A stretch of 64,000 bases of DNA, taken from a bacterium. GTDB lineage: Bacteria > Bacteroidota > Bacteroidia > B-17B0 > Aurantibacillaceae. Numbering within the stretch: the first letter of the stretch is position 1; the number at the start of each line of letters is the position of its first letter. A program made the position numbers and the translations under genes. The stretch covers positions 1 through 64,000 of the forward strand of contig JAQSCW010000050.1 of NCBI GenBank assembly GCA_029945625.1. The letters run 5' to 3'. Below, in pieces: positions 7,390-15,595 of this stretch. The notes beneath the pieces are model-generated. The model did not search any database. It saw only the letters and a program-made list of their open reading frames with translations, and was not told the DNA's origin.

Positions 7390-7397
7390 TAAATTTG
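7390..7397 (+). promoter_or_regulatory. Bacteroidota -7 promoter box, probably leaderless transcript
   Basis: TAAATTTG is an exact TAnnTTTG match ending only five bases before the GTG start at 7402. Transcription should begin at or next to the start codon. Confidence 0.5.
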
Positions 7398-7401
7398 TTT
7401 A

Positions 7402-7806
7402 GTGAAAAAAGCAGCGTTGATATTATTTGCACTTTATTTTCTGGTAAGTTCGGTAGGAGTATTATACGAAACGCATACTTGTGGTACTACGCAGACAAGC
7501 TCCATTTGGGGCCTACCGGCAGATCACGTAAAAGCTTGTACCTGTAACCACGAAGCTGAAAGAGCACACAAGAAGAAATGCTGTAAAAATACTTCACAGT
7601 GGTTTAAGGCTGGCGTTGAAAGTACAACACTAAAAGGTTATGTTAAAAGCCTAAAGTTCGAACTTGCTGCAATTTGTTGGTTTCGTACTTATTATGTAAC
7701 CAGTGAGTCTTTTAAGGAAGATGCCTTTTTAGCTTATGAGGTCTCACATTCACCTCCTATCTCAAAAAATCCACATTTTATTACTTTCCGCTCCCTTCTA
7801 ATTTGA
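7402..7806 (+). CDS. HYC_CC_PP family protein
   Basis: This 134-residue exported protein has an N-terminal hydrophobic segment (AALILFALYFLVSSVGVLY). It shows the three hallmarks that name this Bacteroidota family: an H-x-C motif (ETHTCG, Tyr replaced by Thr), a CC pair (KKKCCKN) and a PP pair near the C-terminus (HSPPIS). It also has CTCNHE. The Cys and His residues suggest metal binding, and such genes commonly sit beside heavy-metal efflux genes, as here. The function is not established. GTG 7402 is the first start after the promoter box; the protein reads MKKAALI from there. Confidence 0.75.
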   Translation: MKKAALILFALYFLVSSVGVLYETHTCGTTQTSSIWGLPADHVKACTCNHEAERAHKKKCCKNTSQWFKAGVESTTLKGYVKSLKFELAAICWFRTYYVTSESFKEDAFLAYEVSHSPPISKNPHFITFRSLLI

Positions 7807-7818
7807 TGTAACGATACT

Positions 7819-7833
7819 GAAGCAACTTGCTTC
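7819..7833. other. Short perfect inverted repeat
   Basis: GAAGCAA and TTGCTTC face each other across one base, 13 nt after the HYC_CC_PP stop. A second small hairpin (TCTTC-CGA-GAAGA) follows at about 7840-7852. There is no strong T-run, so it may be a weak terminator or an operator. The rest of the gap to 8059 holds no gene. Confidence 0.3.
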
Positions 7834-8059
7834 TGTTCTCTTCCGAGAAGATCTTTCTTTGTCTATTAAAAAAAATCCTTTTCAATAACAATAAGACCAT
7901 TTGCTTTGCTGCGCAAGGAAAACCTTTTTGTTTTGAAATTTTAAATCAAGTTTAAAAGATGATTATATGATTGTAGATACTATCCGTTTAGAGACGTAGT
8001 AAGCAAATAATCACTACATAATTAACCAGAATTTTTTATTTTAAAAAAAACCAAACATC

Positions 8060-8287
8060 ATGAATTACAAAAATTACATCCTGAGCTTGATTGCTATCGC
8101 CCTCATTGCGGCTTGCAGTTCAAACGAGAAAAAGGGGGCTTCCGCTTCTGTGCAGGCAAGCCCTGCGGCACAAACCACACAAACTACTCGGGTACAATAC
8201 ACCTGTCCTATGCATCCCGAAGTTGTGAGCGATAAGCCGGGTCAGTGTCCTAAATGCGGCATGGACCTTGAGAAGAAAGCATCGTAG
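8060..8287 (+). CDS. Heavy-metal-binding-domain lipoprotein
   Basis: The 75-residue precursor has a lipobox LIAAC, so the mature protein is a lipid-anchored peptide of about 56 residues. After a low-complexity Ser/Ala/Gln/Thr linker it carries one heavy-metal-binding domain: [10 protein letters not shown]...[11 protein letters not shown], with the CPMHP and CPxCGM motifs complete. The same domain is fused to the N-termini of both CusB-type adaptors downstream. It probably binds copper or silver in the periplasm and may hand it to the efflux pump. It opens the cus cluster, 76 bp before cusA. Confidence 0.88.
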   Translation: MNYKNYILSLIAIALIAACSSNEKKGASASVQASPAAQTTQTTRVQYTCPMHPEVVSDKPGQCPKCGMDLEKKAS

Positions 8288-8363
8288 AAACGTGAAGAGA
8301 TGTTGACGACTTGCTATCGTAACATGACAGAAATGTAAACATAATTTAAGTATTAACTATAAA

Positions 8364-11300
8364 ATGGTAAAGTACCTGATTTCCATTTCACTTCGCAACA
8401 GATTTGTAGTTCTGTTAATTTCTGCCATGTTATTTGCATGGGGGATTTATTCTGTAAAACAAAATCCTATTGATGCTATACCTGATCTTTCTGAAAATCA
8501 GGTGATCGTGTTCACTGAATGGATGGGGCGCAGTCCACAGGTGATTGAAGATCAAATAACGTATCCACTGGTTACAAATCTGCAGGGCATCCCAAAAATT
8601 AAAAACATTCGCGGGTCTTCCATGTTTGGGATGAGTTTTGTGTATATCATTTTTGAAGACAATGTTGATATTTATTGGGCGCGTACAAGGGTGATGGAAC
8701 GGTTGAATTATGCACAACGTTTATTACCTCAAAATGTAAGTCCCACTCTAGGACCCGACGGAACCGGCGTTGGTCATGTATTTTGGTATACGCTGGATGC
8801 CAAAAGCATGGATCTTGGCGAGCAAAGAGCCCTACAGGATTGGTATGTCAAATTTGCACTTCAAAATGTACCGGGCGTAAGTGAAGTGGCATCATTTGGA
8901 GGTTTTGAAAAACAATATCAGGTGATCATAGATCCGGACAAACTTAACTACTATAAAGTATCACTTATGGATGTCCTCAAATCCATTCGCGCCAATAACA
9001 ACGATGTTGGAGGCCGAAAATTTGAGATGAGCCAGATGGGTTATATTGTGAGAGGTCAGGGTTACATTAAGGGCAGCACTGATATTGAGAACATTGCAGT
9101 GAGTACAGCAAATTCCATTCCCATTAAAATAAAAGATATTGCCGCCGTGCAAATGGGTGGTGACTTACGTTTGGGCATATTTGATCAAAATGGCGAGGGT
9201 GAGGTGGTGGGGGGCATTGTGGTAATGCGCTACGGTGAAAATGCTGATAAAGTAATTCATGCTATCAAAGAAAAAATAAAGGACGTGGAAAAGGGTCTTC
9301 CAGATGGTGTAAAGATCAAAACCGCTTATGACAGAAGTTCACTTATTGAGGAAGCGATAGATTCGGTAAAAGGAACATTGACGGAGGAAATGATCACAGT
9401 CTCTATTGTTGTATTAATTTTTCTTTTTCACTGGCGCAGTGCTCTAATTATTCTTATTCAACTTCCTATTTCTGTAGCCACCAGTTTTATTTTACTGCAA
9501 GCATTTAATGTGTCATCTAATATTATGTCCTTAACCGGCATTGCTTTAGCTGTTGGTGTTGTTGTAGATGATGGCATTGTGATGGTAGAAAATGCCTATC
9601 GACATTTGTCGGAAAAAAACAAGAACACTAAAATAGAAAAGGCAGATCATTTAAGAATCATTGAAGAATCATCCAATCAGGTTGGTCCCGGCGTTTTCTT
9701 TTCAACTCTGGTTGTCATCGCTTCCTTTTTACCTGTGTTCATGCTCACGGGGATGGAAGGAAAATTATTTTCACCGTTGGCTTGGACAAAAACATTTATT
9801 CTTTTGGTCGATGCAGTTCTCGCCATCACCCTTGCACCGGTTTTAATTTCCTTTTTCTTGAAGGGAAGGTTGAAACCCGAAAATCAAAATCCCGTGACCC
9901 GCATTCTTGAAAAGTTCTACACACCAATTCTAGTATGGTGTTTAAACTGGCGCAAAACAACCATCGGTATCAATATCATCGCTCTTGCGCTAAGTGTTCC
10001 TATTATGATGGGACTCGGCACCGAATTTATGCCACCTTTGGATGAGGGTTCTATTTTATTTATGCCCGTTACACTTCCCGATGTTTCTAATTCGGAAGTA
10101 AAGCGGATCCTTCAAGTGCAGGATAATCTCATAAAAGCTGTTCCCGAAGTCGAAAATGTGCTCGGTAAGGCCGGTAGGGCCAGCACGGCCACTGATAACT
10201 CACCCATCAGTATGATCGAGACCATCGTTTTACTGAAACCAAAATCAACGTGGCGCAAGGGTCTTTCAAAAAATGATATTGTAAATGAGCTTAATTCAAA
10301 ATTGCAGATTCCCGGTGTCATTAATGGCTTTACGCAGCCAATTATTAATCGCATCAATATGCTTTCAACCGGAATCAGAACTGATGTGGGTATTAAAGTA
10401 TACGGACAACAGATTGACACTATCTATCAACTGGCTGAAAGAATAAAAAAACAATTGGTCGGTATTGATGGGGTTAAGGACTTATACGTGGAGCCGATTA
10501 CCGGCGGAAAATACCTTGATGTGAAAATCAACAGAGACGAGATTGCTCGGTACGGATTAAGCGTTGATGATGTGAACATGGTTGTTGAAAGTGCTTTAGG
10601 CGGGATGAATATTGGTACAACCATAGAAGGCAGGCAACGTTTCAAAATAAATGCCCGTTACGGTCAAGATTTCAGGAACGATCTCTCTAAATTAGAGCGA
10701 CTGCAAATTCAAACACTCAAATTCGGTACTATCCCCTTGTCATCTGTTGCAGACATCGTGATCTCTGAAGGGCCGCCAATGATCAACTCCGAAAACGCCA
10801 TGTTACGCGGCACCGTATTGTTTAATGTGAGAGAACGAGATCTGGGCGGAACTGTTGCCGATGCGCGGAGCAAGTTGGACAAGTTGATGAAAAAATTGCC
10901 TAAGGGCTATTATATTGAATGGAGCGGCCAATATGAAAATCAGATCCGCGCAAATCACACCTTACTCATGATCTTGCCAATTGTGATCATCATTATTCTC
11001 ATGGTCCTTTATTTTACTTATCATTCCCTCAAGGAGGCGCTTATTACCATGATCACCGTGCCTTTTGCATTAATTGGCGGAGTATTCATGGTGTATTTTT
11101 ACGGTGTAAATCTTTCCGTGGCCGTTGCAGTAGGATTCATTGCTCTTTTTGGGATTGCCATTGAAACAGCCATGCTGATGACCATATACCTAAACCAGGC
11201 TATGCGGGAACTAGTTGACTTACGTGGGAATTCAATTGATACTATCAGTAATGCCAATATTAGGGAGTACGTAATAGAAGGCGCAGCAAAAAGGCTCCGG

Positions 11301-11513
11301 CCCAAATTAATGACGGTGTGCGTTTCATTATTTGGCCTTATACCCATTCTTTGGGCAAAAGGGGTGGGAAGTGATGTCATGTTGCCCATTACTATTCCCC
11401 TGATAGGTGGACTTATTACCTCTACGATCTATGTATTATTTGTAACTCCTGTAGTTTTTGAAATACAAAAACAACAAGAATTAAAACGGAATGGAAAAAT
11501 TGATTTAATCTAA
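8364..11513 (+). CDS. cusA: CusA-type heavy-metal RND efflux pump
   Basis: This 1049-residue inner-membrane proton-driven pump exports metal ions through a CusCBA-type tripartite channel. The three pore methionines of E. coli CusA (573, 623, 672) have counterparts at 567 (LFMPV), 617 (SMIET) and 666 (NMLSTGI), with the same 50- and 49-residue spacing, which points to Cu(I)/Ag(I) rather than Zn/Co. Proton-relay residues are also kept: VVVDDGIVMVENA (TM4), GIAIETAMLM and RLRPKLMTV. The length is normal for the HME family. It heads cusA-cusC-cusB-cusB. No copper regulator is present in the window. Confidence 0.96.
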   Translation: MVKYLISISLRNRFVVLLISAMLFAWGIYSVKQNPIDAIPDLSENQVIVFTEWMGRSPQVIEDQITYPLVTNLQGIPKIKNIRGSSMFGMSFVYIIFEDNVDIYWARTRVMERLNYAQRLLPQNVSPTLGPDGTGVGHVFWYTLDAKSMDLGEQRALQDWYVKFALQNVPGVSEVASFGGFEKQYQVIIDPDKLNYYKVSLMDVLKSIRANNNDVGGRKFEMSQMGYIVRGQGYIKGSTDIENIAVSTANSIPIKIKDIAAVQMGGDLRLGIFDQNGEGEVVGGIVVMRYGENADKVIHAIKEKIKDVEKGLPDGVKIKTAYDRSSLIEEAIDSVKGTLTEEMITVSIVVLIFLFHWRSALIILIQLPISVATSFILLQAFNVSSNIMSLTGIALAVGVVVDDGIVMVENAYRHLSEKNKNTKIEKADHLRIIEESSNQVGPGVFFSTLVVIASFLPVFMLTGMEGKLFSPLAWTKTFILLVDAVLAITLAPVLISFFLKGRLKPENQNPVTRILEKFYTPILVWCLNWRKTTIGINIIALALSVPIMMGLGTEFMPPLDEGSILFMPVTLPDVSNSEVKRILQVQDNLIKAVPEVENVLGKAGRASTATDNSPISMIETIVLLKPKSTWRKGLSKNDIVNELNSKLQIPGVINGFTQPIINRINMLSTGIRTDVGIKVYGQQIDTIYQLAERIKKQLVGIDGVKDLYVEPITGGKYLDVKINRDEIARYGLSVDDVNMVVESALGGMNIGTTIEGRQRFKINARYGQDFRNDLSKLERLQIQTLKFGTIPLSSVADIVISEGPPMINSENAMLRGTVLFNVRERDLGGTVADARSKLDKLMKKLPKGYYIEWSGQYENQIRANHTLLMILPIVIIIILMVLYFTYHSLKEALITMITVPFALIGGVFMVYFYGVNLSVAVAVGFIALFGIAIETAMLMTIYLNQAMRELVDLRGNSIDTISNANIREYVIEGAAKRLRPKLMTVCVSLFGLIPILWAKGVGSDVMLPITIPLIGGLITSTIYVLFVTPVVFEIQKQQELKRNGKIDLI

Positions 11514-11524
11514 GAAATAATAAG

Positions 11525-12793
11525 ATGAAGCTTGCAAAACGAAGTCAACTTACCTTGTTCCTGATTAGCCCTCTTTTTTTGAGTTCAGTGTTTGCACAGA
11601 TATTGCCGCTGGATAGTGTTCTTGCGGCCATTGAAAGCAGAAATCCGGAAATAAAAATGTTCGATGCGCAGATTAAGGCCATGAATTCGTATGCCACGGG
11701 AGCGAAAAGCTGGGACGCACCACAAGTGGCTACAGGATTTTTTATGACACCCTACAATAGGAGTATGTGGCAACCTGACCCTTCTATGTATAGTTCGGGA
11801 ATGGGCTCGTACATGATTTCAGTTCAACAAATGATTCCCAACGCAGGAAAACTCAATGCTAACAAAACTTACATGGAAAGCATGAGCACTGTGGAAACTC
11901 AAAATAAATTGTTTGTTCGAAACAAATTGTTTGCTGATGCAAAAACGAGTTATTACGAACTAGTGGTCCTCCTGAAAAAACAAAAAGTACTTAGCGAATC
12001 GGAAACCCTGTTAAAATTTGTGATTCAAACCACCGAATTGAGATACCCGTATAATCAGGAAAAATTGGGAAGCATTTACAAGGGAAAGGCGCAGTTGGCA
12101 GAAATTCAATCTATGCTCCTAATGATTCGTAACGAAGCGAATCAAAAAGAAGTGATGCTAAATACTCTGATGAACAGAAATAAAACTGCGGCCATGAATC
12201 CGGATACTTCATATGTTATTAAAAATTACGAATTGGATTTAGCTGACACCACGATGATCTCAACTCAGCGAAGTGACTTGAAAGCCATTGATAATACCAT
12301 CACTTCTCTAAAAGCCAAACAAAAGTTCGAGGATGCTAAGCGACTCCCTGATTTTGGATTGAAGTATGATCACATGTTTACTTTTGGTAATCAGCCTCAA
12401 TTGTTTTCGTTGATGGGTATGATCACTATTCCTATTGCTCCCTGGTCGAGCAAGATGTACAAATCGTCGGTAACTGGCTTAGGTTATGAAATGCAGGCCC
12501 TGCAAAGCCAAAAGCAAAGTATTGTGAATGAAGCTAACGGCCAATTACAGGCCTTAAAAATTAAAATAGGTTTTCAAAAACAGCAATTGATCCTATATGA
12601 AAAGAGTATATTGCCGGCTTTGCGTAAGAACTATCAGGTACTTTTACTGTCGTATGAACAAAACACGGAAGACCTATTTATGGTGCTCGATGCGATTCAA
12701 ATGCTAAAAATGAATCAGCTCGCTTACCTTGATCAGTTGGAACAACTCTTAACGCTACAAACTGAATATGAAAAAGAAATTGAACGCCGCTAG
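11525..12793 (+). CDS. TolC-family outer-membrane efflux protein (CusC role)
   Basis: The 422-residue protein has a signal peptide ending near SSVFAQ and long helices typical of OEP proteins. It forms the outer-membrane channel for the CusA pump encoded 11 bp upstream. Residues 74-103 hold six methionines (positions 74, 81, 88, 93, 97, 103) in a Tyr/Ser/Pro-rich context, likely in an early beta-strand or loop, and could contact Cu(I). It overlaps the next gene by 26 bp, implying translational coupling. The family is secure and copper specificity is inferred. Confidence 0.9.
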   Translation: MKLAKRSQLTLFLISPLFLSSVFAQILPLDSVLAAIESRNPEIKMFDAQIKAMNSYATGAKSWDAPQVATGFFMTPYNRSMWQPDPSMYSSGMGSYMISVQQMIPNAGKLNANKTYMESMSTVETQNKLFVRNKLFADAKTSYYELVVLLKKQKVLSESETLLKFVIQTTELRYPYNQEKLGSIYKGKAQLAEIQSMLLMIRNEANQKEVMLNTLMNRNKTAAMNPDTSYVIKNYELDLADTTMISTQRSDLKAIDNTITSLKAKQKFEDAKRLPDFGLKYDHMFTFGNQPQLFSLMGMITIPIAPWSSKMYKSSVTGLGYEMQALQSQKQSIVNEANGQLQALKIKIGFQKQQLILYEKSILPALRKNYQVLLLSYEQNTEDLFMVLDAIQMLKMNQLAYLDQLEQLLTLQTEYEKEIERR

Positions 12794-14051
12794 GCTTATC
12801 CTTGTTTTTCTTTCAGTGATCCTGAATTTTGTTTCTTGCACAGATTCGGGGAAAGATAGCGCAAAAGAACGCGAACAAATAATTGACGGAAAAGGGAAAA
12901 CCTATACTTGTCCCATGCATCCCGAAATTATACGTTCAGAGCCGGGCAGGTGCCCTATTTGTCATATGTTTCTTGTGGAAATTCCGTCTCCCTCCAATAC
13001 AATTCTTCAATTGCAAATTGATGATCTGATAAAACCTACCGACGAATTTGTGATTTCAGAAATTAAGACGGTTAGTCCCGAGCAATTAGAATTACCGGTC
13101 ACTTTTAGGGCCAATGGGTACATTAGTTATGATATGCAAAATGTTTATTCTATTTCATCGCGTTATGAAGGAAGGATAGAAAAACTTTATATCAAATACA
13201 ATTTCCAAAAAATAGAAAAGGGCCAAGTTATTTTTGAGATTTACAGTCCTGAATTAGTGACTGCGCAACAAGATTTTATTTTTATACTTAAAAACGATAA
13301 AGATAATCAGACTCTTATTGATGCTGCTAAAAAAAAGTTAGAACTCATGGGTATGGTTGAAAATCAAATAGCACAAGTTGCCGCTCTTAAATTGGTCCAA
13401 TATAAGATGCCTGTATATAGTCAAGTTTCCGGTTACATTATCGAAGAAAGTCAAGGTAGAAAAATGGCTACACGGGCTGATAAAGAAATGGGAGGGCAAA
13501 GCACCCTTCCATCAAACCCCGGGAATAAAGATCTTCTCACCAAAGAAGGGCAATACCTAGAAAAAGGCAGCACGGTGTTTAAAGTAATATCTAATAAAAC
13601 TGTTTGGGCAGAACTAAAACTATTTAATGCCGGGCTCAACGTTATTAGAAAGGGAAATGATGTTACTGTATACGTGGATGGGTCAACTCACTCTATTGTT
13701 TCCACTGTTGATCAAATCTTGCCAATATTTACCGAATCAGAAGCCTATCTGACGGCAAGAGTCATTCTTGAGAATAAAGGGGGCGAAATCAAAATTGGAG
13801 CACTTGTTAAATCTGAAATAGTGAGCAGACAGAAATCGGCATTGTGGCTTAAAAAGGAAGCTATTATTGATCTTGGTATTGAAAAAGTGGTGTTCCAAGT
13901 GACCTCTAAAAATTTATTGAAAGTGAAACGAATCCACATCGGTCAGGTTTCCGCTGATATGGTTGAGATTAGAGAGGGTCTCAATAAAGATGACCGGGTT
14001 GCGGCGAATGCAGAATTCTTAATGGATAGTGAAAGTTTTATAAAACAATAA
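12768..14051 (+). CDS. cusB: CusB-type periplasmic adaptor 1 with metal-binding domain
   Basis: This is a 427-residue membrane-fusion protein. A lipobox-like LNFVSC ends the signal, suggesting a lipoprotein. Residues about 44-70 form a heavy-metal-binding domain ([10 protein letters not shown]...PGRCPICHM), in which the usual CGM is CHM. Barrel, lipoyl and hairpin regions of an HlyD/CusB fold follow (GRIEKLYIKYNFQKIEKGQ, SGYIIEESQGR, WAELKLFNAG). It bridges CusA and the outer-membrane channel. The start overlaps the TolC-family gene, and a second adaptor follows after 4 bp, so the two may form mixed hexamers or serve different states of the pump. Confidence 0.92.
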   Translation: MKKKLNAARLILVFLSVILNFVSCTDSGKDSAKEREQIIDGKGKTYTCPMHPEIIRSEPGRCPICHMFLVEIPSPSNTILQLQIDDLIKPTDEFVISEIKTVSPEQLELPVTFRANGYISYDMQNVYSISSRYEGRIEKLYIKYNFQKIEKGQVIFEIYSPELVTAQQDFIFILKNDKDNQTLIDAAKKKLELMGMVENQIAQVAALKLVQYKMPVYSQVSGYIIEESQGRKMATRADKEMGGQSTLPSNPGNKDLLTKEGQYLEKGSTVFKVISNKTVWAELKLFNAGLNVIRKGNDVTVYVDGSTHSIVSTVDQILPIFTESEAYLTARVILENKGGEIKIGALVKSEIVSRQKSALWLKKEAIIDLGIEKVVFQVTSKNLLKVKRIHIGQVSADMVEIREGLNKDDRVAANAEFLMDSESFIKQ

Positions 14052-14055
14052 GAAA

Positions 14056-15276
14056 ATGAAATATATTGCATCAGTAATTCTATTTTCGTTCCTGAGTGGC
14101 ATTGTTCAGATTTCCTGCAAAACAAAGGGGGCAGGGGATTCTATTGAAGAGAACATTTTTTACACATGCTCGATGGATCCGCAGGTCATGGAAAAGAAGC
14201 CCGGCAAATGTCCCATCTGCAAGATGGAACTCACCCGCGTAGAAGTTAGAAAAGAAAATAAGAACACACTTCGGTTTAGTGATTCGCAACTTAAGTTGGC
14301 AAATATCGTTGTTGACACCATCAAACTCATCAGTCTTGTTGATGAAAAGCGGTATACTGCCAAAGTGGTACTGGATGAAAACGAGACTTCAGTAATCAGT
14401 GCCCGGCTGATGGGTAGAATTGACAAATTGAAATTTAAAAGTACGGGAGAGTATATCAAGCAAGGTGATTTGATTTACGAAATGTATAGCGAAGAGCTTA
14501 GTGCCGCACAAAAGGATTATCTGATTGCTAATCAAAGAGTAGCACAATTTAGAGACAAGGCCATTGATTACATTCAACTCTTACAATCAGCTAAACAAAA
14601 ATTACTCCTTTGGGGGATGAATGAGGCGCAAATTGAAAAGCTGGCAAAAGAAAACAAGGTCCCGATTGTCACTCCCTTTTTCAGCCCTGAGCATGGGTAC
14701 ATAATAGAGGTGCTTGCAAAGGAGGGTGACTATGTGGCGCAGGGGCAGAGTTTATTTAAAATCAATTCATTGAAGTCGGTGTGGATCGAAGCGCAATTAT
14801 ACTCCTCTGAAATAAAAGGTATTCACGAAAATCAAGAGGCCATCGTAGAATTTGAAGCCCTTCCTTCGATTGCAAAAAGAAGTAAAATTGATTTTATAAG
14901 TCCGGAGTTACAGCAAGAAAGCAAAGTCAATCTGGTGAGAATTCAACTGAGTAATGAAGATCTCGCCATTGTTCCCGGAATGCTCTCCTCAATTCTGCTC
15001 TCAAGTGCTCAAAAGCAGGCAATAGTACTTCCAATAGATGCAGTTTTGCAAGAGGCGCAGGGAAATACGGTCTGGGTTCAAAATGCTGATAGTACTTTTG
15101 AAAGTCGCATGGTTGTTGTTGGCATTCAGAATAGCAGACAAATTGAGGTCAAAGAAGGTTTAAGAGTAGGAGAAAGAGTGGTGATTTCGGGGGCGTACTT
15201 GATTAACAGTGAATATCATTTAAAAAAAGGAGCAAGTCCAATGGAAGGGCATGATATGAAAGATATGAAAATGTGA
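14056..15276 (+). CDS. cusB: CusB-type periplasmic adaptor 2 with metal-binding domain
   Basis: This is a 406-residue lipoprotein-type adaptor (IVQISC lipobox). The N-terminal heavy-metal-binding domain is altered: YTCSMDPQVM...PGKCPICKMEL, where the His of CPMHP is Asp and CGM is CKM. The adaptor body shows GRIDKLKFKSTGEYIKQGD, HGYIIEVLAKEGDYVAQGQ and GERVVISGAYLINSEYHLKKG. The chain ends in a Met/His tail, EGHDMKDMKM, absent from adaptor 1. It is the last gene of the cus cluster; a convergent cytochrome gene begins 29 bp beyond. The two adaptors differ in their metal sites, which suggests divided labour rather than simple redundancy. Confidence 0.92.
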   Translation: MKYIASVILFSFLSGIVQISCKTKGAGDSIEENIFYTCSMDPQVMEKKPGKCPICKMELTRVEVRKENKNTLRFSDSQLKLANIVVDTIKLISLVDEKRYTAKVVLDENETSVISARLMGRIDKLKFKSTGEYIKQGDLIYEMYSEELSAAQKDYLIANQRVAQFRDKAIDYIQLLQSAKQKLLLWGMNEAQIEKLAKENKVPIVTPFFSPEHGYIIEVLAKEGDYVAQGQSLFKINSLKSVWIEAQLYSSEIKGIHENQEAIVEFEALPSIAKRSKIDFISPELQQESKVNLVRIQLSNEDLAIVPGMLSSILLSSAQKQAIVLPIDAVLQEAQGNTVWVQNADSTFESRMVVVGIQNSRQIEVKEGLRVGERVVISGAYLINSEYHLKKGASPMEGHDMKDMKM

Positions 15277-15305
15277 TTGGCGAATTGTCAACTATATCGG
15301 AGGGC

Positions 15306-15578
15306 TTAATTTGCAGATTGCAAAAATGTAACAATTTTATCTGCTTCATCTTTTGTAAGATTTGCTCTGTCTTGCATGTGCAAGCCAATTGTTTTCCATT
15401 GCGTATCATTAAAATCCGTAGGAGAAGGCGTGTTATGGCAGCGCAAACAATTTTCGCCCCAGAGCTGAGCGCCTGATTTATTGGCAATAGCTTCTTTGGA
15501 GGCAGTACAATTTTGAAAAAACAGCATACATACAAAAAGCGTAAAAACGAAGATGGAGGGTATAATAAATTTTTTCAT
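15306..15578 (-). CDS. Small monoheme c-type cytochrome lipoprotein
   Basis: The 90-residue precursor has a signal ending in a lipobox-like FFQNC. One heme-binding motif, CLRCH, is present, and the likely distal Met is in GLHMQDRANLT. The C-terminal helix (KDEADKIVTFLQ) is typical of class I cytochromes. It should carry single electrons in the periplasm. It is the last gene of a four-gene minus-strand cluster (PKD lipoprotein, cytochrome, porin, cytochrome) with gaps of 4-17 bp. Confidence 0.85.
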   Translation of the reverse strand: MKKFIIPSIFVFTLFVCMLFFQNCTASKEAIANKSGAQLWGENCLRCHNTPSPTDFNDTQWKTIGLHMQDRANLTKDEADKIVTFLQSAN

Positions 15579-15595
15579 GGTTTGATACTTTAAGT

